Of a stretch of 64,000 nt of DNA, positions 18,342 through 26,989 are shown in pieces. The DNA is from Natrarchaeobius oligotrophus. GTDB taxonomy: Archaea; Halobacteriota; Halobacteria; Halobacteriales; Natrialbaceae. The position numbers and the translations under genes are program-made. The notes beneath the pieces are model-generated. The model searched no databases, was not told where the DNA came from, and worked only from the letters and a program-made list of their open reading frames with translations. Every line of letters starts with the position of its first letter. Within the stretch, counting starts at the first letter, position 1. The DNA is taken from positions 236,305 to 300,304 of the forward strand of contig NZ_REFZ01000006.1 of NCBI RefSeq assembly GCF_003841465.1, in the 5' to 3' direction.

Positions 18342-19994
18342 TCAGTCGACCGGCCGGACGTCGGTCACCGTTCCGACGCCCTTGCTGCGCCCCTCGCGGA
18401 AGACGAACTTCTGGCCCTCCTCGACGAGGTACGGACGGAACTTGAACCGGACGGTGGTGTCGCCCGTATCGCCCGGCAGGAGCCGGCCGTCCTCGGGGTG
18501 GAAGGCGGCCGCCTCGCCGATCGTCTCGAGGTGGACGACGGGCTCGTAGCCGTCGCCGATTCGCGTCGGGTGGTTGAGCACCATGACCTCGGCTTCGAAC
18601 TCCCGGACGGGCTCCGGCGCGGAGTCGCGGGGGACGAGGGCCATTCCGCGTTCGATGGTGCTCTCTTTGATCCCCTTCAGGGCGATGCCGACGATCCGGC
18701 CCGCCTGGGCCTTGTCGACCCGGTGGTAGTGCATCTCGATCGACCGGACTTCGACCTCCCGAAATCGCCCGTCGGCGGTCGGACCGATCAGCAGTTCGTC
18801 GCCCGCCTCCACCTCGCCGGACATGACGGTTCCCGACGCCACCGCGCCGACGCCCGTGACCGAGTAGCTGCGGTCGACGTACATCCGAAACTCGCCGGCG
18901 TCCTGGGACGTCTTCGGGAGCCGGTCGAACAGTTCGTCGAGCGTCTCGAGGCCGTCCATCGTGATCGCGCTCGTCTCGACGATCGGGACGACGCGTTCGC
19001 TGATCTCCTCGATCGCGGCGTCGACGCCGTGGCGAGCGACGCGAAGCGGCGACTTCTCGACGTCGCGCAGGAGGCGTTCGACCTCGCGTTCGACCTCCTC
19101 GACGCGCTCGTCGTCGACGGCGTCGGTCTTCGTGATCGCGACGATCGTGGGCAGGTCGGTCGCGAGCAGGACGCCCAGATGCTCGCGCGTCGTCCGGGTC
19201 GGACCGTCGTCGGCGGCGACGACGAGCAGTCCGTAGTCGAGTTTCTGGCCGACGAGGCCGCGGATGGTGGTCCGCAGCCAGGGCTCGTGGCCGACGGTGT
19301 CGACGAACGAGACGAGGCGGTCGGCCTCCTCGACGACCTCCGCTCGATCCGACTTCCGGTTCGGGTTGCGAACGCGGACGGGACCGTCGTCGTCGAAGCC
19401 GTAGACGGCGTACGAGAGGTCCGCCGACAGCCCGCGTTCGACCTCGTGGGGCTGGACGTCGAGGTACGAACGGGTCGCCCCGTCGCCGTCGTCGGGGGTG
19501 CCGGTGACGAGCGAGCCAACCAGCGTGCTCTTGCCGTGATCGACGTGACCCGCCGTGCCGACGACGACGTGTTCGTCGTCGGTCTCGAGGACGCCGCCGT
19601 CCCGGATCGTGGCGACGCCGACGAGGCCGTTTGCCGACTCCTGGAGGCGATCGTCGTCCGGACTCTCCGCGTCCGATCCGCTCGGGACGCCCCACGTCTG
19701 TACGTCGTCGATGTGGGCGTCGGCCTCCTCTGCGAGCAACGAGAGGACGTCCATCGTTTCGGAGAAGGTATCGTGATCGACGCCGGCGAGTCCGCCGTCG
19801 TCGGTCACGCCGACGACGTAGGTCGCCTCGCCGTCGCCCGAGAGCATCCGGTGTCGAAGCTGTGCGGCCAGACTCTCCCGACGCCCACCCTCGAGGTGGA
19901 CGTCCCGTGACAGCCGTTCTTTGAATTCGACGCTCCCACCGTCCTGTTCGCCACGTTCCAGGGCTCGCTCGAGGAGAGCCCGGTCACGGCTCAT
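18342..19994 (-). CDS. GTPBP1-type translational GTPase
   Basis: The protein has 550 residues from MSRDRALLERALERGEQDGG. The G1 motif GHVDHGKS is at residues 139-146, G3 is VDTVGHEPW and G4 is TKTD. EF-Tu-like beta-barrel domains follow (VTGVGAVASGTVMSGEVEAG). The N-terminal 130 residues match the GTPBP1/GTPBP2 extension, which in eukaryotes is linked to mRNA turnover and ribosome rescue. The role in archaea is not established. A longer N-terminus (14 residues) is possible but has no support. Confidence 0.88.
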   Translation of the reverse strand: MSRDRALLERALERGEQDGGSVEFKERLSRDVHLEGGRRESLAAQLRHRMLSGDGEATYVVGVTDDGGLAGVDHDTFSETMDVLSLLAEEADAHIDDVQTWGVPSGSDAESPDDDRLQESANGLVGVATIRDGGVLETDDEHVVVGTAGHVDHGKSTLVGSLVTGTPDDGDGATRSYLDVQPHEVERGLSADLSYAVYGFDDDGPVRVRNPNRKSDRAEVVEEADRLVSFVDTVGHEPWLRTTIRGLVGQKLDYGLLVVAADDGPTRTTREHLGVLLATDLPTIVAITKTDAVDDERVEEVEREVERLLRDVEKSPLRVARHGVDAAIEEISERVVPIVETSAITMDGLETLDELFDRLPKTSQDAGEFRMYVDRSYSVTGVGAVASGTVMSGEVEAGDELLIGPTADGRFREVEVRSIEMHYHRVDKAQAGRIVGIALKGIKESTIERGMALVPRDSAPEPVREFEAEVMVLNHPTRIGDGYEPVVHLETIGEAAAFHPEDGRLLPGDTGDTTVRFKFRPYLVEEGQKFVFREGRSKGVGTVTDVRPVD

Positions 19995-20149
19995 AGGGTC
20001 CGGTAGCGGTCCCCACGGGAAAAGCTTTCTCGTCACGTGCTACCACAGCACACGTTCGGTCGGTGCTACCGCCGGATCTCTCGTCTCGAACCCGTCTGGC
20101 CGTCGCACGTCGGACTCGGTTTCAAGGGTTTCCAGCGCGTACGCCCCGT

Positions 20150-20329
20150 ATGAGCGTAAGCGGTCTCTGTCAGATCTGCGAATCGCGGCCGGCACAGGAG
20201 CGCTGTGACAACTGCGGGACGCTCGCGTGTATGGAACACTACGAGCGAGGAATGGGGCTGTGTGCGGACTGCGTCGCTCGGGCCGATCCGGGACGAGACA
20301 GCGACGACGTGGACGTCCACCGGTTCTGA
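20150..20329 (+). CDS. Small zinc-finger protein (HIT-like)
   Basis: The product has 59 residues with metal-ligand spacing Cys7-x2-Cys10, Cys19-x2-Cys22, Cys27-x2-His30 and Cys38-x2-Cys41, a compact two-zinc treble-clef like the HIT or B-box type. It ends in an Asp-rich tail. Its stop overlaps the next start (TGATG), so the two genes are translationally coupled. Function is unknown. Confidence 0.8.
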   Translation: MSVSGLCQICESRPAQERCDNCGTLACMEHYERGMGLCADCVARADPGRDSDDVDVHRF

Positions 20330-20586
20330 TGACGTCCATCAGGGACCTGCTCGCCGAGCGCGTCGGCGTCGGCGAGACCTATCGACTCGCGCTCGAGGAA
20401 CGCGACGGAACGCTCGTCGCCGACCACCCGAACGACGCCAGTCCGCTTTCCGTCGTCGTGGTCGACGGGCTCGAGCAACTCGACGAGTATCCGCCGACCG
20501 AACCGGTCGACGTCGAGCTTCTCGATCGGATCGTCGACGGCCGAGTCGCGGCTCGCGTCGTCGGCCCCGATCAGACGCGTCATTGA
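20329..20586 (+). CDS. Conserved haloarchaeal hypothetical protein
   Basis: The product has 85 residues from MTSIRDLLAERVGVGETYRL, acidic, with alternating beta strands (LSVVVVDGLEQLDEYPPTEPV). It overlaps the preceding zinc-finger gene by 1 bp. No family with known function is recognised. It converges on pyrF, whose stop is 22 bp away. Confidence 0.7.
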   Translation: MTSIRDLLAERVGVGETYRLALEERDGTLVADHPNDASPLSVVVVDGLEQLDEYPPTEPVDVELLDRIVDGRVAARVVGPDQTRH

Positions 20587-20608
20587 TCGTCGATCGTAAC
20601 AGGCCGTA

Positions 20609-21409
20609 TCAGTCCCGATACCGGTTGAGCCGCGCTTTCAACCGCTTTGCGGCCTGGCCGGCCGCGGCCGCGAACTCCTCGCTTTCGTCCTCGCCGGCGA
20701 AGATGATTCCCCGCGAGGAGTTGACGAGGCCGACGCCGTCGGCAAGTCCGTGCTCGACCGCCGCCTCGGCGTCGCCGCCCTGTGCGCCCACGCCGGGAAC
20801 CAGGAAGGGAAGCTCCGGAACCTGTTCGCGGATCTCCTCGAGTTCGTCCGGGTTCGTCGCGCCGACGACGAGGCCGACGTTGTCGTTTTCGTTCCAGAGA
20901 TCCGCGAGCGCGGCGACGCGCTCGTACACCGGTTCGCCCGTCTCGAGTTCGAGATCCTGCAGGTCGGCCCCGCCCGGGTTCGAGGTGCGACAGAGGACGA
21001 AGACGCCGGCCTCCTCGTTCGCGAGAAACGGCTGGAGGGAGTCCCGACCCATGTACGGGTTGACCGTGATCGCGTCGACCGTCTCGAGCAGCGTCGCGTA
21101 CTGGCGAGTCGTGTTTCCGATGTCGGCTCGCTTCGCGTCGAGCAACACCGGAACGTCCTTCCCGTGGGCGTAGGCGACCGTCTCCTCGAGCGCCCGCCAA
21201 CCGTCGGGGTCCTCGTAGAAGGCGGCGTTGGGCTTGAAGACGGCGGCGTGTTCGTGAGTGGCGTCGATAATGCGGCGGTTGAACGCCCACCGCGGGAGGT
21301 CGTACTCCGACAGGTGGTCTGGAATGCGCGACGGGTCGGGATCGAGCCCGACGCTGACGACGCTGTCGACCGTCCTGATGCGGTCGTGCAGTCGATCGAA
21401 GAAGTTCAT
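20609..21409 (-). CDS. pyrF: Orotidine 5'-phosphate decarboxylase
   Basis: The 266-residue protein catalyses the last step of UMP synthesis. It starts MNFFDRLHDRIRTVDSVVSV. The catalytic Asp-x-Lys-x-x-Asp is seen as DAKRAD at residues 91-96. The phosphate-binding loop VPGVGAQGGD is near residue 210. The length and the MGRDSLQPFL motif fit the longer (type 2) PyrF class found in actinobacteria and haloarchaea. It is a single gene. Confidence 0.95.
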   Translation of the reverse strand: MNFFDRLHDRIRTVDSVVSVGLDPDPSRIPDHLSEYDLPRWAFNRRIIDATHEHAAVFKPNAAFYEDPDGWRALEETVAYAHGKDVPVLLDAKRADIGNTTRQYATLLETVDAITVNPYMGRDSLQPFLANEEAGVFVLCRTSNPGGADLQDLELETGEPVYERVAALADLWNENDNVGLVVGATNPDELEEIREQVPELPFLVPGVGAQGGDAEAAVEHGLADGVGLVNSSRGIIFAGEDESEEFAAAAGQAAKRLKARLNRYRD

Positions 21410-21576
21410 ACGCCGAGAGTGAACCCCCGACGCTCGAAAAGGTTGCTATACTTCCGGGATAATACGCCGTCGACCCCCTGACGACTCGAGTGTGGCTGGA
21501 AACGATCGCGGTCGCCACCGACGGTCCAAATATATTCGGAGTCACGTACTTATTATATATAATAGACCACAACTGT

Positions 21577-21858
21577 ATGGGCCGTCGATACGAACTACCG
21601 TCGTCGCCGTTCGAGCGCCTGCGCCAGCGCGTTCGATCGGCACTCGAAGAAACGCGGGAAACAGCGGGACTGTCGCGGGCGGATTCCGGAAACGGGAGCG
21701 AGCGATCGGACGGAGGCGGGGAGTCGTCCGGAAACCTGTTCCACTGCTCGACCTGCGGGTCCGTCTACATCGCGTCTGAAAAGCGAGTCTGTGCGAAGTG
21801 TGACCAGCAGGTCGAACAGGTCAGTTCGACGTTCACTCACCAGCGGGGGGCCGATTGA
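21577..21858 (+). CDS. Zinc-ribbon protein
   Basis: The product has 93 residues from MGRRYELPSSPFERLRQRVR. A single C-terminal zinc ribbon uses Cys57-x2-Cys60 and Cys72-x2-Cys75 (FHCSTCGSVYIASEKRVCAK). The N-terminal half is a basic helix plus a Ser/Gly linker. A strong TATA (TTATTATATATAATAG) lies at about 21551-21566, very close to the ATG, so the transcript would be nearly leaderless or the start somewhat later. Function is unknown. Confidence 0.75.
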   Translation: MGRRYELPSSPFERLRQRVRSALEETRETAGLSRADSGNGSERSDGGGESSGNLFHCSTCGSVYIASEKRVCAKCDQQVEQVSSTFTHQRGAD

Positions 21859-21988
21859 CCGAATTTTCGATCGAATGCGAGGTCGGTTCGCCGGACCGCC
21901 GGCGACTCGTCCGACCCGCCGCGCCGACGTCCTGACGCGACCGCCGAACGGTCGCGCTCTCGCCGGAACCGACGGACGGGTGTCCGCG

Positions 21989-22414
21989 TCAGCTCTCGAG
22001 CAGCTCGACGAGGTTGTCCTCCGGATCGCGAACGAACAGGATCGTGGTGCCGCTTTCGGTCGTGCGAGGTTCGCTGATCGTCTCGACGTCGTCGGGTAGC
22101 GTCGCGTAGAACGACTCGAGGTCGTCGACCGCGAGCGCGACGTGGGTCGTTCCGGGACGGTTGAGCGCCGACTCTCGCGATTCGTTCGCTTCCGGCTCGA
22201 ATCGGACGAGCTCGAGCCGGACGCCGCCGGACTCGAGGTGGACGAACGTCCCGCTCGCGTTTTCGACGCCGATCCCTTCCGAGAGGGCCTTTCCCGCCAC
22301 CGAAAAGCGATCGACGACGTCGAATCCGAGGACGTCGCGGTAGAACGACAGCGTCGACTCGAGGTCGGAGACGGTGATTCCGACGTGGTGCGTTTGGGGT
22401 GACGGACCGGTCAT
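21989..22414 (-). CDS. VOC-family (glyoxalase/dioxygenase fold) protein
   Basis: The product has 141 residues from [20 protein letters not shown]. Two paired beta-alpha-beta-beta-beta units are seen. Metal-ligand candidates are His10, the Glu of VRLELVRF, the His of TTHVALAV, and the Glu of NLVELLES, the usual glyoxalase I pattern. The neighbouring mgsA makes methylglyoxal, so a glyoxalase role is attractive but unproven. The gene diverges from mgsA. Confidence 0.88.
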   Translation of the reverse strand: MTGPSPQTHHVGITVSDLESTLSFYRDVLGFDVVDRFSVAGKALSEGIGVENASGTFVHLESGGVRLELVRFEPEANESRESALNRPGTTHVALAVDDLESFYATLPDDVETISEPRTTESGTTILFVRDPEDNLVELLES

Positions 22415-22565
22415 ACACGCCTCTCGAGCGGGAACCGGGGTTAAAGGTTCGCTTCGGCGCGGATCCGTAGTCGGCGACCAGCGCAGTCGCGATCGCGGCG
22501 GATCGAACGAGTCGCCGTTCGATCGGTGGCTCACCCTTATTTCGTCCGCCGCCGACGATTCCCGT

Positions 22566-22934
22566 ATGACGCGCGTCGCGCTCATCGCCCACGACGAGAA
22601 GAAGCCGGATCTCATCGAATTCGCGCTGCGTCACGAATCGCAACTCGAGACGTACGATCTCGTCGCGACGGGAACGACGGGCCAGCGGCTTCGCGAGGAG
22701 ACCGGTCTCGAGGTCGAACGCAAGGAGTCGGGTCCGCTCGGCGGCGACCTGATGATCGGCGCGGAGGTCGCGTCCGGGAACCTCGACGGCATCGTCTTTC
22801 TCCGCGATCCCCTCCGCGCACAGCCCCACGAGCCCGACATCTCCGCGCTCTTGCGAATCTGTGACGTTCACGACACGGCGCTCGCGACGAACCTCGCGTC
22901 GGCGGCGTTTCTGATCGAGGGGCTCGCCGACTAG
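22566..22934 (+). CDS. mgsA: Methylglyoxal synthase
   Basis: The 122-residue protein converts dihydroxyacetone phosphate to methylglyoxal and phosphate. It starts [20 protein letters not shown], with the conserved HD and K. It continues with [20 protein letters not shown] and the catalytic-Asp segment [20 protein letters not shown], then [12 protein letters not shown]. The length matches the family. It is divergently placed to the VOC gene across a 151-bp gap. Confidence 0.93.
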   Translation: MTRVALIAHDEKKPDLIEFALRHESQLETYDLVATGTTGQRLREETGLEVERKESGPLGGDLMIGAEVASGNLDGIVFLRDPLRAQPHEPDISALLRICDVHDTALATNLASAAFLIEGLAD

Positions 22935-23028
22935 CGTACGAACCCGTTCGCTGTGCAGCGCCAACCCTTTTGCGACGGCAAGCCGTCAAACGTGACGACG
23001 CCGGGGAGTCGACGGCCGTATCACCAGT

Positions 23029-24747
23029 ATGTCGCTCGGTGGAATCGCACTCGCGACGGACTTCGCGCTGTTGATCGTCGCCGCGACCGTTCTGAGCTAC
23101 GCCGCCAGGCTGACGAAACAGCCGACGATCGTCGCCTACGTGCTGACGGGCGTCGTCGTCGGTCCGATCGGCCTCGGCATCGTCGCCGAAGATCAGTTGA
23201 TCGAGATCGTCTCCGAACTCGGGCTCGGCTTCCTGTTGTTTCTGCTCGGGATCGAGATGCGCTTCGACGACATCAGGGAGATCGTCCGTCCCGTCGGCGC
23301 GATCGCCGTGGGACAGGCCATTCTCCAGGCGATCGCCTCCACGGCCGTGGCCTTGCTGCTCGGCTTTACCGTCTTCCAGTCGCTGATGATCGCGCTGGCG
23401 ACGACGTTCGGCGCGACGCCGATCATCGTCAAGGTGCTCGGCGACAAGGACGACCTGAAAACGCTGTACGGGAAGACCGACGTCGGTATCCTGATCTTTC
23501 AGGACATCTACCTCGTGATGGCGCTCGCGATCCTCTCGGTCGGAGCCGTCGACGACCTCGGCGAGATCGCGTTCAGCATCGGTCGCGTCTTCGTCCTGAT
23601 GGGAGCGATCGGCGTCGTCGCCTACCTCGCGAGCAGGTACTTCCTGCCGGCGCTGTTGCGCGCGAGCGCGGCCAACAAGAGCACCCTGTTCACGGTCGGC
23701 ATCGCCTGGGCGTTCCTGTTCATCTTCGCCGCCGAGACGCTCGAGCTCTCCGTCGAAATCGGCGCGTTCCTGGCGGGGCTCGCGCTGGCCCAGCTTCCCT
23801 ACAGTACCGAACTCAAAGAGCGGATGCGACCCGCGACCAACTTCTTCATCGCCGTCTTCTTCGCGAGCATCGCGCTCCAGATGGAGGTCGACCAGTTGCT
23901 GGTCTACTGGCAGGAGGCGCTCGTCGCGGCCGTCGTCCTGATCGTCGTCAACTTCTTCATCGTCTTCGGGCTGTTCTACAGCCAACGCTTCGACGTCGAG
24001 ACCTCCTTTCTCGGCACGATCTCGATGCTGCAGGTCAGCGAGTTCTCGCTCGTCCTCGGCGCGCTCGCGGTGGACCAGGGCTTCGTCGAGGAGGGAATCC
24101 TCGGATTTCTCAGCCTGATGGCGCTGATCACGATGCCGATCTCGACGTACTACGTCCTCTACAACCGCCGGATCTACGCCGCCGTCGAACCGTATCTCCA
24201 GCGCTTAGAGCGCGAGGACACCGTCCAGGCCCAGCCAGTCGAGTTCGAAGACCACGCCGTGATCGTCGGCTACAGCCGACTGACGGCCGAACTCGCGGAC
24301 GTCCTGGAAAACGCGGTGGAGGAGGTCGTCTTCGTCGAGGATCGAGCCGAGTACGTCGAGGAGCTTGGCGACGCCGAGTACGGGTTCATCTTCGGTAACG
24401 CGAGACACGGCGACGTTCGTCAGGAGGCGAACGTCTCGGGTGCCGACGTCGTCGTCAGCGCGGCGGAACGGACGGACGTCAATCTCCGTCTGGTCGAGGA
24501 CGCGCCGGACGCGTTGACGATCGTCGCCGCCACCACGGACGAGGAGGCGAGCCTCCTGTACGAACACGGCGCAGATTACGTCGTCGAGGGAAGGGGTCTC
24601 GTCGCCGAGGAACTCGTCGAGCTGCTCGAGCGACTGGACGATCCGGACGCGTTCGAACGGCGGCTCGCGAGCCTGAACGACCGGGCGCGGAACGGATCGC
24701 CCCGCACGGCGGCCGACGCGCCGACCGGAGGTGAGACCGATGTATGA
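23029..24747 (+). CDS. CPA2-type cation:proton antiporter with NAD-binding-like tail (first of pair A)
   Basis: The protein has 572 residues. About 12-13 membrane segments occupy residues 1-390. The unwound-helix motif region TFGATPIIVKVLGDKD and the QD pair in LIFQDIYLVM are typical of Kef-type exchangers (QD where NhaP/NhaA have DD or ND). From about residue 405 there is a RossmannTrkA-N-like domain (HAVIVGYSRLTAELADVL), with a degenerate glycine motif. The gene overlaps the next antiporter by 8 bp, so the two are probably made together. Confidence 0.88.
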   Translation: MSLGGIALATDFALLIVAATVLSYAARLTKQPTIVAYVLTGVVVGPIGLGIVAEDQLIEIVSELGLGFLLFLLGIEMRFDDIREIVRPVGAIAVGQAILQAIASTAVALLLGFTVFQSLMIALATTFGATPIIVKVLGDKDDLKTLYGKTDVGILIFQDIYLVMALAILSVGAVDDLGEIAFSIGRVFVLMGAIGVVAYLASRYFLPALLRASAANKSTLFTVGIAWAFLFIFAAETLELSVEIGAFLAGLALAQLPYSTELKERMRPATNFFIAVFFASIALQMEVDQLLVYWQEALVAAVVLIVVNFFIVFGLFYSQRFDVETSFLGTISMLQVSEFSLVLGALAVDQGFVEEGILGFLSLMALITMPISTYYVLYNRRIYAAVEPYLQRLEREDTVQAQPVEFEDHAVIVGYSRLTAELADVLENAVEEVVFVEDRAEYVEELGDAEYGFIFGNARHGDVRQEANVSGADVVVSAAERTDVNLRLVEDAPDALTIVAATTDEEASLLYEHGADYVVEGRGLVAEELVELLERLDDPDAFERRLASLNDRARNGSPRTAADAPTGGETDV

Positions 24748-26398
24748 GGTCCTCTTCGCGCTGACGGTGATCTTCTGTCTCGCGGGAGCCCTGTTGCTCG
24801 TCGCCGCGGAGAGGGGCCTCCCCGTCATCCCGTTTTACCTCCTGGCCGGCATCCTCGCCGGCTTCGTGATCGACGAGACCGCGTTGCTCGACCTGGCGCA
24901 GTGGGGGATCGTCTTTCTGGTCTTCCTCTTCGGCGTCCACGTCGACCTCGAGGCGGTTCGCTCGCAGGGCCGGGTCAGCACCGCCGTCGGGACCGTACAG
25001 GCGTCTCTCATCGGGGCGCTCGGGTTCGGTGCGGGGCTCGCGTTCGGACTCGATCCGCTGAACGCGGTCTACTTCGGCGTCGCCGGCGCGCTCAGTTCGT
25101 CGCTCGTCGCGACGAGCTACCTCGACGAGCGAACCGGTGCCCGCCCGACCTACGAACGCCTCGCCGAGTCGATCCACTTCACGGAGGACGTCCTCGGCGT
25201 GCTCGTCGTGCTCGCGCTGAGCGCGTTCGTCTACGCCGAGGAGCCGGCCGTCGAACAGTTCGCGGTCGCGGCCGGAATGATCGCGCTCGCGCTCGGCGTT
25301 CGGTACCTCCTCTTTCACCGGCTCACCGCCAGGCTTCGCGGCGTTCCGGAGGTGATGATGCTCGTCGGCATCTCGTTCGTGATCGGCTTCATCGCGCTCG
25401 CCGAAGCGGCGGCCCTCTCGATCGTCGTCGGCGCGTTCGCCGCCGGCATCGCCATCGCCGACGACTACCCCCACTCGCTCGAGCTGGTCGACACGATCGA
25501 CGATCTCGAGGACTTCTTCACGCCGATTTTCTTCGTCACCGTCGGCGCGTTGCTTTCGATTCCGACACTCGAGACGGTCGGGTACACGATCGCGCTGGTC
25601 GTCGCGGTACTGGTGTTGAACCCGCTGGTCGTCGCGTTCGTCCTCGTTCGAAGCGGGTTCGACGGTCGAACGTCGATCCTCGCGGGCCTCACGCTCGATC
25701 AGGTGAGCGCGTTCACGCTGTTCGTCGCGATCGAAGCCCTCGTCGCGGAGACGATCGCCAGGTCGCTGTTCGACGCGATCGTGCTCGCGGCGGCCGTGAC
25801 GATGATCGTCGCGACGTACACCGGCCGTCACGCCGGATCGATCGCCCGCTGGCTACGCGACCGCGGACTCGTTCGCGTACTGGGCGAATCCCTCGAGGAC
25901 CGGGCGACCGTCGCGAGGAATCTCGACGACCACGTCATCGTCGTCGACTTCCAGCACGGCGGTCGGCAGGTGCTCGAGGCCTGTTCGCGACTCGATCGGC
26001 CGGTGTTGGTCGTCGAGGACAATCCGACGGTGCTCGAAGCGATCAGCGAGGAGTGCGACAACTACGTCTACGGAGACGTGCTGAACGATCGCGTCTGGGA
26101 CCTGGCCCGACTCGAGCACGCGGCGGCCGTCGTCTCGCTCACGCCGGAGCGCGACCGCACGGAAACGGTCGTCGACCTCGAGACGGACGTCCCGCGAATC
26201 GTTCGCGTCGACGGGACCGACGCGGCGACCGAGTTCGTCGAACGCGGCGCGGCGGGCGTCATCTATCCGGACGCGATCGCCGCCGAGCGCGTCGGCGACG
26301 ACCTCGAGGCCCTACTCTCTGGCGACGTTTCGCGCGAGGAGTTCACCCGCCGCGGCCAGGCCCACTTCGAGACGCCGTCGGAGCCGGGAGAGCGGTGA
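24740..26398 (+). CDS. CPA2-type cation:proton antiporter with TrkA-N-like tail (second of pair A)
   Basis: The product has 552 residues from MYEVLFALTVIFCLAGALLL. A GGAGGTG Shine-Dalgarno at 24727-24733 precedes this ATG. A GTG nine bases upstream is in frame but overlaps the SD. The membrane domain covers about residues 1-385, with FTEDVLGVLVVL in the QD position (ED here). The tail (DHVIVVDFQHGGRQVLEACS) resembles TrkA-N but lacks a clear GxGxxG. It overlaps its partner by 8 bp. Confidence 0.87.
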   Translation: MYEVLFALTVIFCLAGALLLVAAERGLPVIPFYLLAGILAGFVIDETALLDLAQWGIVFLVFLFGVHVDLEAVRSQGRVSTAVGTVQASLIGALGFGAGLAFGLDPLNAVYFGVAGALSSSLVATSYLDERTGARPTYERLAESIHFTEDVLGVLVVLALSAFVYAEEPAVEQFAVAAGMIALALGVRYLLFHRLTARLRGVPEVMMLVGISFVIGFIALAEAAALSIVVGAFAAGIAIADDYPHSLELVDTIDDLEDFFTPIFFVTVGALLSIPTLETVGYTIALVVAVLVLNPLVVAFVLVRSGFDGRTSILAGLTLDQVSAFTLFVAIEALVAETIARSLFDAIVLAAAVTMIVATYTGRHAGSIARWLRDRGLVRVLGESLEDRATVARNLDDHVIVVDFQHGGRQVLEACSRLDRPVLVVEDNPTVLEAISEECDNYVYGDVLNDRVWDLARLEHAAAVVSLTPERDRTETVVDLETDVPRIVRVDGTDAATEFVERGAAGVIYPDAIAAERVGDDLEALLSGDVSREEFTRRGQAHFETPSEPGER

Positions 26399-26624
26399 GC
26401 GCCGACCGTCGCGAGGTCGAGCCGGGGCGTCATTCGCGAGCCGGATGCGTATGAGCGTTGGCCCGGAATGGTACACGGGGGCGAACGCGCGGTCACGCTC
26501 GGTGGCCGGGCGCTCGGACGGCGGCCGAGCGAGCACACCGACTGAAATTCCGATCCGTACGGTCTGGGCGTCGTACGGTCTGTCGGTGCGATTTCCGGTG
26601 GCATCGGGAGCGGGACGATCGGGT

Positions 26625-26834
26625 CTAGTTGTGGCTACTATAGACCGGGCCGCCGAAGTACTCGTGGACGACGAAAACGAGCGCCAACCCTGCGACGAAA
26701 AGCGGGACGGCGACGACCGTCGAAACGTCTCTCGCGTCCGCCAGCCCGAGCGCGGCGACGACGAGCAACGCGACGCCCACCGCGTAGATCAGTAGGTTTC
26801 GACCGACCCGTACCGGCTGGGTTACCTCGAACAC
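26625..26834 (-). CDS. Small two-helix membrane protein
   Basis: A GTG start gives 69 residues with two hydrophobic helices (about 14-30 and 38-57), ending EYFGGPVYSSHN. A CTATAG box on the minus strand lies about 26 bp before the GTG, which fits a leaderless haloarchaeal mRNA. It sits alone between two antiporter modules that converge on it. Family and function are unknown. An accessory role to the antiporters is possible but only positional. Confidence 0.6.
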   Translation of the reverse strand: MFEVTQPVRVGRNLLIYAVGVALLVVAALGLADARDVSTVVAVPLFVAGLALVFVVHEYFGGPVYSSHN

Positions 26835-26989
26835 GGCCGTTTCTATCGGCAGTGGAGCTATAGGGGTACTGGTTCCGCCACGTCGCGGTGTCGGCGTCCC
26901 GCGGTCACCGATTCCAGCACGACCGAGCGCTCGAAATCGGCGGACTGACCGTGGTGTGACACGTCGAACGACCGGTCGGATCGCTCGGC